Source of the DNA: DATEOR01 sp035698665
GTDB lineage: Bacteria > Actinomycetota > Thermoleophilia > Gaiellales > Gaiellaceae
Reading direction: 5' to 3'
Length of the DNA: 53,240 nucleotides
Assembly: GCA_035698665.1 (NCBI GenBank)
Contig: DASSBN010000045.1
Span: forward strand, 1-53,240
Below the pieces are notes generated by a model, which had not been told where the DNA came from, searched no databases, and worked only from the letters and a program-made list of their open reading frames with translations. Below, piece after piece: positions 47,923 to 53,240 of the stretch (position 1 is its first letter; each line of letters begins with the position of its first letter). A program made the translations under genes and the position numbers.

Positions 47923-48762
47923 ATGCCCGAGCTGCCGGAGGTCGAGACGATTCGGGCGCGACTGGCTCCGCGCCTCGAAGGGCGACGGTTGGAGCGCGTC
48001 GAGATCGTCGACCACCGCCTGACCCGGCCCGAGCCGCCGGAGGCTATTGCGTCCGCACTCGAAGGCGAGCGGATCGCCCGTGTGGCGCGACGCGGCAAGT
48101 ATTTGGTTTTTGCGTTCGAGAGCGGGCGGCACCTCCTTGTCCATCTCCGCATGACGGGGAACGTCGAGCACCCGGCCCGAGGCGGCCTCGCCGCCGACCC
48201 GTACCGTCGCGCTGTTGTCACCCTAGACGACGGGTCGGACATCGCTTACCGCGATGTGCGCCGCTTCGGCACCTGGGCGCTCCTGGAGCCCGGGGAGCTG
48301 GACGATTACTTCGCCGCCCGGCGTCTCGGCGGCGAGCCCCTCGAGCGAGGCTTCACGACGCGAGCCCTCGCCAGGGCCCTGGAGGGTCGCCGCGCACCGA
48401 TCAAGGCTGCCCTCCTCGACCAGCGCGCGGCCGCGGGGGTCGGGAACATCTACGCGGACGAGGCTCTCTGGCGAGCTCGGCTTCACCCCCTCCGTCCGGC
48501 CGGCTCGCTGGACGCCGGTGAGATCGGGCGCCTCCGCAAGGCGATCAGGGTCGCGCTGGAGATGGGCATCTCCCGCCAGGGCGCCACGCTCCGGGATTAC
48601 CGCGACCCCGGCGGGCGCCGGGGCCGAATGCAGAACGAGTTCAAGGTCTACGGCCGCGCAGGAGAGCCGTGCCCTCGGTGCGGGACGCCGATCGAGAAGA
48701 TCCGCGCCGGAGGCCGGGGAACGTGGTACTGCCCGCGCTGCCAATCCCTCGACCCCGGCTAG
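47923..48762 (+). CDS. mutM: Formamidopyrimidine-DNA glycosylase
   Basis: 279 residues. Removes 8-oxoguanine and other oxidised purines and cuts the abasic site. After Met removal the catalytic Pro and Glu are exposed (MPELPEVE). Lys in RRGKYLVF near 58, helix-two-turn-helix AAAGVGNIYADEALW near 167, and a C-terminal zinc finger CPRCGTPIEKIRAGGRGTWYCPRCQ near 250-275. ATG 15 bases after pdp with a weak CCCAGGA upstream. Its TAG stop supplies the first bases of the next gene's -10 box. Confidence 0.95.
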   Translation: MPELPEVETIRARLAPRLEGRRLERVEIVDHRLTRPEPPEAIASALEGERIARVARRGKYLVFAFESGRHLLVHLRMTGNVEHPARGGLAADPYRRAVVTLDDGSDIAYRDVRRFGTWALLEPGELDDYFAARRLGGEPLERGFTTRALARALEGRRAPIKAALLDQRAAAGVGNIYADEALWRARLHPLRPAGSLDAGEIGRLRKAIRVALEMGISRQGATLRDYRDPGGRRGRMQNEFKVYGRAGEPCPRCGTPIEKIRAGGRGTWYCPRCQSLDPG

Positions 48763-48765
48763 GAT
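48760..48765 (+). promoter_or_regulatory. -10 box TAGGAT made from mutM stop codon, leaderless esterase
   Basis: TAGGAT ends 7 nt before the GTG at 48773; its TAG is the mutM stop. Confidence 0.55.
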
Positions 48766-48772
48766 CAGCCCC

Positions 48773-49801
48773 GTGGAGCCCTGGACGTTCGAGCCGCGCG
48801 GTCGCTTCGAGGACGCCGAGATCGAGAGCAGGGTGCTCGAGGGAAACCCGCTCGGCGACCCGCACGTCCGTCCGCTCCGGGTCTACCTGCCGCCCGGCTA
48901 CGAGGAGGACTCCGAGCGGCGCTACCCGTCGATCTACGTCATCCAGGGGCTCACCGGCCAGCTCGACATGTGGCGAAACCGTGCGCCCTTCCGCAAAAAC
49001 TTCCCCGAGCTCGCCGACGACCTCTTCGCCGCGGGAGAGTCCCCGCCGGCGATCCTCGTCTACGTCGATTGCTGGACCTCGGTGGGCGGGAGCCAGTTCC
49101 TCGACTCGCCCGGCACCGGCCGCTACCACACGTACCTCTGCGAGGAGGTCGTGCCCTGGGTGGACGAGCGCTACCGCACCCTGCCGGCGCCCGAGCATCG
49201 CGGCATCACGGGGAAATCCTCCGGCGGCTACGGGGCGATGGTCACGCCGATGCTCCGGCCGGATGTCTTCGGCGGACTCGCCACGCACGCGGGCGACGCG
49301 CTCTTCGAGGCGTGCTACCTGCCCGAGATGCCCGTCGTGGCCAGGGCTCTCCGCGACGAGTACGACGGCTCCTACGAGCGCTTCTGGGAGGACTTTCGCT
49401 CGCGCCCTGCCTTCTCGAAGGACTCAGACCACGTCCTCCTCAACCAGTGGTGCATGGCGGCCTGCTACTCGGCCGACGAAGACGGCACCGTCAACCTCCC
49501 CTTCGACACCGCGACGTCGGAGCTCGTCCCGGAGGTCTGGGAACGCTGGCTCGCCTGGGATCCGGTCCGCATGGTCCCGAAGCACGCCGACGCGCTCCGC
49601 TCGCTGAAGGCGATCTACATCGATGCCGGCAAGAAGGACGAGTGGTTCCTCGACCTAGGCGCCGAGGCGTTCCGGCAGGCGCTCGAGGAGATCGGCGTCA
49701 CCGACGTCTACTTCGAGATCTTCGACGCCACCCACATGGGCATCGAGTACCGCTACCCGCTCGGGATCGCGTACCTGGCCGAGCGTCTGAGCGAGAGCTA
49801 G
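48773..49801 (+). CDS. Esterase D-type alpha/beta hydrolase
   Basis: 342 residues, putative-esterase family (same fold as S-formylglutathione hydrolase and antigen 85). LRVYLPPGYEEDSERRYPSIYVIQG near 38; nucleophile Ser in the elbow GITGKSSGGYGAM near 144; candidate acid Asp in IYIDAGKKDEW near 285 and His in FDATHMG near 322. No signal peptide is seen, so it is probably cytoplasmic. Substrate unknown. GTG start 7 nt after TAGGAT. Its TAG stop overlaps that of the convergent glutaredoxin gene in CTAG. Confidence 0.85.
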   Translation: MEPWTFEPRGRFEDAEIESRVLEGNPLGDPHVRPLRVYLPPGYEEDSERRYPSIYVIQGLTGQLDMWRNRAPFRKNFPELADDLFAAGESPPAILVYVDCWTSVGGSQFLDSPGTGRYHTYLCEEVVPWVDERYRTLPAPEHRGITGKSSGGYGAMVTPMLRPDVFGGLATHAGDALFEACYLPEMPVVARALRDEYDGSYERFWEDFRSRPAFSKDSDHVLLNQWCMAACYSADEDGTVNLPFDTATSELVPEVWERWLAWDPVRMVPKHADALRSLKAIYIDAGKKDEWFLDLGAEAFRQALEEIGVTDVYFEIFDATHMGIEYRYPLGIAYLAERLSES

Positions 49802-50052
49802 GCCGCCTCGAGCTCGTCGAGCTTCCCGTCGCGCTCGAGGCACCAGAGCTCGGTGTAGCCGCCGATGGGCCGGTCGTCGATGAAGATCTGCGGGACGGTC
49901 CAGCGACCGGTCATGTCGAGGAGCTTCTGGCGGAAGGCAGGGTCGTCGTCCATGACGATCTCCTCGTACTCGATGCCCCTGCGCTCGAGGAGCGCTTTCG
50001 CGCGGACGCAGTAGCCGCACCAGGTCGTGGAGTACATCCGGATTCGCGCCAT
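49798..50052 (-). CDS. Glutaredoxin/mycoredoxin-like protein
   Basis: 84 residues, thioredoxin fold. Redox motif WCGYC near 11-15, as in mycobacterial mycoredoxin-1; cis-Pro block TVPQIFIDDRPIGGYTEL near 52 is glutaredoxin-like. It would reduce mixed disulfides of the cell's low-molecular-weight thiol; which thiol cannot be told. The ATG at 50052 has both an AGAGGAG Shine-Dalgarno sequence close by and a TACGTT box 9 nt upstream. Divergent from recO. Confidence 0.9.
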   Translation of the reverse strand: MARIRMYSTTWCGYCVRAKALLERRGIEYEEIVMDDDPAFRQKLLDMTGRWTVPQIFIDDRPIGGYTELWCLERDGKLDELEAA

Positions 50053-50061
50053 CTCCTCTTC

Positions 50062-50067
50062 AACGTA
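50062..50067 (-). promoter_or_regulatory. Possible -10 box TACGTT of glutaredoxin gene
   Basis: Minus-strand TACGTT ends 9 nt before the ATG. Because a Shine-Dalgarno sequence also lies in that gap, whether the mRNA is leaderless is uncertain. Confidence 0.35.
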
Positions 50068-50101
50068 CCCAGGAAGCCCGGGATTCCACCGGGGTGAAAG
50101 C

Positions 50102-50107
50102 TAGACT
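50102..50107 (+). promoter_or_regulatory. -10 box TAGACT, leaderless recO
   Basis: TAGACT ends 6 nt before the recO GTG at 50114; no Shine-Dalgarno sequence. Confidence 0.6.
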
Positions 50108-50113
50108 CGCCCC

Positions 50114-50860
50114 GTGCCCGGAACCTTCAAGACGGAGGCTGTCGTCCTGCGCTCGATTCGCTTCTCCGAAGCGGATTGCGTCCTCCACCTCTACACCCTG
50201 GAGCGCGGGCGCGTGGGGGCGATCGCGAAGGGCGTGCGCAAGACCAAGTCGCGCTTCGGCGCTCGGCTCGAGCCGTTCAGCCACGTCGAGCTCATGCTGC
50301 ACGAGGGGAGGGGGGAGCTCTGCACCGTCCGCGGCGCCGACCTCCTGCGCTCGCACGAGCGCACGCGGGTGGACGGCTATCGCATGGCGGTCGGCCACAT
50401 CGGCCTCGAGGCGATGCTGCGGCTCTTCGTCGAGCAGGACGCGAACGCGCCGGCCTTCAACGCCCTGACACGCTTCCTCGAGCTTCTCGACGGCGTCGAG
50501 GCGGTGCTGCCCGCGCAGCCTGCGCTCGACCCCCTCGTCCTCTCGTTCCAGCTCAAGCTGCTCTGGCTCTCGGGCTACCTCCCGCATCTCGCCGGGTGTG
50601 CCGCCTGCGGGGAGGAGAAGCCGCTCGTCGGCTTCTCGGCCCAGGCGGGGGGAGGGGTGTGCGCGGAGTGCGGCTCCGGCTCGATCGCCGTCTCGCCCGA
50701 GGGCTTCGAGGCCGTGCGCGGCTTTCTCGAGCGCCCGCTCGCGGAGGCCGCCGATCCACCTGCAACGGCGCGCGGCTTGCGCGAATGTCTCGGCATGATC
50801 GAGTCGTCGTACGAGTACCACGGCGGCTTTCGGCTGCGGACGCTCGCGCAAAGGGCGTGA
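50114..50860 (+). CDS. recO: DNA repair protein RecO
   Basis: 248 residues. Loads RecA on SSB-coated DNA with RecR. N-terminal OB fold (FKTEAVVLRSIRFSEADCVLHLYTLERGRVGAIAKGVRK) and a helical C-terminal domain with a zinc finger of two CxxC pairs: CAACGEEKPLVGFSAQAGGGVCAECG near 160-186. GTG start 6 nt after TAGACT. It is followed after 4 bases by glyQ, so recO-glyQ-glyS is an operon, as in Bacillus. Confidence 0.94.
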   Translation: MPGTFKTEAVVLRSIRFSEADCVLHLYTLERGRVGAIAKGVRKTKSRFGARLEPFSHVELMLHEGRGELCTVRGADLLRSHERTRVDGYRMAVGHIGLEAMLRLFVEQDANAPAFNALTRFLELLDGVEAVLPAQPALDPLVLSFQLKLLWLSGYLPHLAGCAACGEEKPLVGFSAQAGGGVCAECGSGSIAVSPEGFEAVRGFLERPLAEAADPPATARGLRECLGMIESSYEYHGGFRLRTLAQRA

Positions 50861-50864
50861 GGCT

Positions 50865-51719
50865 GTGAACTACCAGGAGATGATCGCCGCCCTCGAGCGC
50901 TACTGGGCCGATTATGGCTGCGTCCTCATGCAGCCGTACCACACCGAGCTGGCCGCGGGCACGATGAATCCCGCCACGTTCCTCCGTTCGCTCGGCCCGG
51001 GGGAGTGGAAGACGGCCTACGTCGAGCCGGTCATCCGCCCCACGGACGGGCGCTACGGCGAGAATCCCTTCCGCTTCCAGCACTACTTCCAGTACCAGGT
51101 GCTCCTGAAGCCGGCGCCGGAGGACGTGCTCGACCTTTACTTCGCCTCGCTCGAAGCGCTCGGGATCGACACGAAGAAGCACGACGTGCGCCTGGTCGAG
51201 GACGACTGGGAGCAGCCGACGCTCGGCGCGTGGGGACTCGGTTGGGAGGTCTGGTGCGATGGTATGGAGGTGACCCAGTTCACGTACTTCCAGCAGCTCG
51301 GCGGCCTCGAGATCGAGCTCGTCCCGGCGGAGATCACCTACGGGCTCGAGCGGCTGGCGATGTTCCTGCAGGGGAGGCGCTCGGCCCTCGAGCTCGAGTG
51401 GGCGCCCGGGGTGGTCTGGGGCGACGTCTACCGCGAGAGCGAGCGCGAGTGGTCGACGTACAACTTCGAGCTCGCGCCGGTGGATGTCCTCACGAAGCGG
51501 TTCGACGAGCACGAGGCGGAGTGCCGCTCCCTGCTGGAGCGCGAGCTTCCGCTGCCGGCCTACGACCAGGTACTCAAGTGCTCGCACACCTTCAACCTGC
51601 TCGACGCGCGCGGTGCCGTCTCGGTGACCGAACGCGCCGCGTACATCGGCCGCGTACGCACGCTCGCGCGCAAGGTTGCTCAGCTCTACGTGGAGAAGAT
51701 TGCCGAGCCTGCTGTTTGA
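50865..51719 (+). CDS. glyQ: Glycyl-tRNA synthetase alpha subunit
   Basis: 284 residues. Catalytic alpha subunit of the bacterial alpha2-beta2 GlyRS. Typical N-terminus MIAALERYWADYGCVLMQPYHTELAAGTMNPATFLRSLGP, then YVEPVIRPTDGRYGENPFR near 48, and EDDWEQPTLGAWGLGWEVWCDGMEVTQFTYFQQ near 110. GTG start 4 bases after recO. The 3' end overlaps glyS by 20 bases. Confidence 0.96.
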   Translation: MNYQEMIAALERYWADYGCVLMQPYHTELAAGTMNPATFLRSLGPGEWKTAYVEPVIRPTDGRYGENPFRFQHYFQYQVLLKPAPEDVLDLYFASLEALGIDTKKHDVRLVEDDWEQPTLGAWGLGWEVWCDGMEVTQFTYFQQLGGLEIELVPAEITYGLERLAMFLQGRRSALELEWAPGVVWGDVYRESEREWSTYNFELAPVDVLTKRFDEHEAECRSLLERELPLPAYDQVLKCSHTFNLLDARGAVSVTERAAYIGRVRTLARKVAQLYVEKIAEPAV

Positions 51720-53240
51720 GATCGGCTGCGAGGAGCTGCCCGCCTCGGCCTGCGTCGAGGCGGAGGCTCAGCTTCGTTCCGAGCTCGCGAAGCTCGGGGA
51801 AGGCAGCGTCTTCGTCGGGCCGCGCCGGCTCGTCCTGCTCGTGGAGGACCTGCCCGAGCGCGAGGCAGACGAGTGGGTCAAGGGCCCCCCGGAGCACCTG
51901 CGCGACAAGGCCGCGGAGGGCTTTGCGCGCAAGCAAGGCGTGGGCGTCGCCGACCTCGAGGTGCGCGACGGCTTTCTCGGCGTCCTCGTTCCCGGGAGGC
52001 CGCTCGCCGAGGCGCTTCCGGAGCGGCTGCACGAGATCGTCCGCGGCCTCGCCTTCTCCAAGTCGATGCGCTGGGACGATTCGGGGCTCCGCTTCGCGCG
52101 CCCCGTCCGCTGGTTCTGCGCGAAGGTCGACGATCAGACCGTCGAGGGCTTCGGCGGTTCCTCCTTCGGCCACCGCTTCACGCACGGGGAGGTGCCGATC
52201 CCCAGTGCCCGCGACTACCTCGAGACGCTTCGGGCGGCTGACGTCGAGCCGGACGCCGAACGAAGGGAGAGTGCCATCCGGGCCGGCCTTGAGAAGCTCG
52301 GTCTTGACAATCCGAACAAGAAGGTGCTCGCGGAGGTCGTCCATCTGGCCGAGTGGCCGACGGTTCTCGAGGGAGGCTTCGACGAGCGCTTCCTCTCGCT
52401 CCCGCGGCGCGTGGTCGAGACGGCGATGGAGTCGCACCAGCGCTACTTCCCGCTCGAAGGCAACCGCTTCGCGCTCGTGGCCAACGGCGGCGATCCGGAG
52501 ACGGTGATCGCCGGCAACGAGACCGTGCTCGAAGGGCGCCTGGAAGACGCGTCCTTCACCTTCGAGCGCGACGTCGCGAAGGGAATCGAGCGTCTCGCCG
52601 AGGAAGCGGCGCGGATCACCTTCGTGGCGGGAGCGGGCACATACGGCGACAAGGTCGAGCGGCTCATCGCCCTCGGAGACCTCCTCGGCGCAGGCGAGGC
52701 CTCCCGCGAGGCTGCGCGGCTTGCGAAGGCCGACCAGGCAGCCGAGCTCGTCCGCGAGTTTCCCGACCTGGAAGGCCACATCGGCGCGGAGTACGCGCGC
52801 CTCGCCGGCTTCCCGGAGGCGGTCTGCGCCGCAATCGACGAGCAGTACCTCCCCGATTCGGCCGGTGGCCCGCTCCCCGAGACCGAGACGGGGCGCGTGC
52901 TCGCCGCCGTGGACAAGATCGACAGCCTCGCCGTTGCCTTCTCGCTCGGCCAGAGGCCGACGGGCTCGCGCGACCCCTACGGCCTTCGCCGCGCCGCCAT
53001 CGGGCTCTGCAGGCTCGCGCTCGAGGGGAATCTCGAACTGGACGTCGCCGCACTCGCCGGCCGTGCCCACCAGCTTCTGGTCGACCAGGGTGCCGAGCTC
53101 ACGGACGACGCGAGCGACGTCGCTGAGTTCGTCGAAGAGCGGCTCGAGGGAATGCTCGACATGCCCGTCGAGTTCGTTCGCGCTGCACGGGCGAGCGGCG
53201 TCACTGAGCTGGGCGCCAGCGCACGCCTGGCCGAGGCTCT
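51700..53240 (+). CDS. glyS: Glycyl-tRNA synthetase beta subunit, cut by window end
   Basis: About 513 residues of the usual 670-690; the end lies beyond the window. Binds tRNA-Gly and supports the alpha subunit. Start block LLFEIGCEELPA is typical. Others include FAKSM-like LAFSKSMRWDDSGLRFARPVRWF near 120, VVETAMESHQRYFPL near 230, and the HD-like DLEGHIGAEYARLAG near 363. Then LPETETGRVLAAVDKIDSLAVAFSLGQRPTGSRDPYGLRRAAIG near 390-425. The start is the TTG at 51700 inside glyQ; the reading frame is open from there to the last base. Confidence 0.93.
   Translation, partial: MPSLLFEIGCEELPASACVEAEAQLRSELAKLGEGSVFVGPRRLVLLVEDLPEREADEWVKGPPEHLRDKAAEGFARKQGVGVADLEVRDGFLGVLVPGRPLAEALPERLHEIVRGLAFSKSMRWDDSGLRFARPVRWFCAKVDDQTVEGFGGSSFGHRFTHGEVPIPSARDYLETLRAADVEPDAERRESAIRAGLEKLGLDNPNKKVLAEVVHLAEWPTVLEGGFDERFLSLPRRVVETAMESHQRYFPLEGNRFALVANGGDPETVIAGNETVLEGRLEDASFTFERDVAKGIERLAEEAARITFVAGAGTYGDKVERLIALGDLLGAGEASREAARLAKADQAAELVREFPDLEGHIGAEYARLAGFPEAVCAAIDEQYLPDSAGGPLPETETGRVLAAVDKIDSLAVAFSLGQRPTGSRDPYGLRRAAIGLCRLALEGNLELDVAALAGRAHQLLVDQGAELTDDASDVAEFVEERLEGMLDMPVEFVRAARASGVTELGASARLAEA

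Noticed and set aside
1..53240. Mobile elements, prophage, integrated island or defence system
   Set aside because: Base composition and codon style look even, gene order is conserved housekeeping throughout, and no transposase, integrase, terminal repeats or defence genes were seen.

Overview
The window is high-GC bacterial chromosomal DNA, densely packed with housekeeping genes. I see no tRNA, rRNA, CRISPR array, transposase, phage gene or integrase. Gene order points to a deep-branching actinobacterium, most likely Thermoleophilia (Gaiella/Solirubrobacter-like). The blocks hisS-aspS, alaS-ruvX-mltG-aroE, aroC-aroK/B-aroQ-pepP-efp-(accB-accC)-nusB and tlyA-nadK-recN-steA-steB-pyrG follow mycobacterial and Firmicutes order, while recO-glyQ-glyS (two-subunit glycyl-tRNA synthetase) is Firmicutes-like. 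The taxonomic call is inference.

Layout. (1) 1-7176: histidine utilisation (partial glutamate formimidoyltransferase, hutH, hutU, hutI) with a divergent M55 D-aminopeptidase and an MFS exporter. (2) 7184-8665: small membrane protein, methyltransferase, cupin. (3) 8710-12295: metallo-hydrolase, hisS, aspS. (4) 12354-15051: envelope-type cluster (DivIVA-like coiled coil, Pro/Glu-rich membrane protein, RlpA-like domain protein, signal peptidase I). (5) 15126-15294: candidate 6S RNA, followed by mnmA. (6) 16603-18234: DUF948 protein, degenerate RsbW-like protein and SigB/F-type sigma factor. (7) 18255-26560: alaS, ruvX, mltG, aroE, a response regulator, aroC, an aroK-aroB fusion and aroQ. (8) 26557-33814: pepP, efp, an unusual accB fusion, accC, nusB, a small helical protein, a prenyl synthase and tlyA. 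(9) 33816-41570: nadK, recN, steA, SRPBCC protein, steB/mctB-like, a glycosyltransferase fusion and pyrG. (10) 41567-49801: VOC protein, M20 peptidase, DUF3866, alanine dehydrogenase, 45-residue membrane protein, deoB, pdp, fpg, esterase. (11) 49798-53240: glutaredoxin, recO, glyQ, glyS (runs off the end).

Signals cutting across the window. Almost every gene that starts a transcription unit has a TANNNT hexamer 6-9 nt before its start codon, usually with no Shine-Dalgarno sequence. This is the signature of leaderless mRNAs. Genes inside operons instead overlap their upstream neighbour by GTGA, ATGA or TTGA. In several cases the upstream stop codon is itself the first three bases of the -10 box, and several divergent pairs have back-to-back or overlapping -10 boxes. 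GTG and TTG starts are frequent.

The most unusual proteins are a biotin carboxyl carrier protein fused behind a full-length carboxyltransferase-type domain that has lost its metal-binding residues (28194-30008), MnmA with a cysteine-less IscU-like N-terminal domain (15298-16587), and a GT2 glycosyltransferase fused to the C-terminal half of a polyprenyl-phosphate sugar-1-phosphate transferase (38719-39924). No stretch longer than 300 bases lacks a gene. The longest gaps (15052-15297, 32890-33094, 22921-23070, 30009-30126) are described individually.
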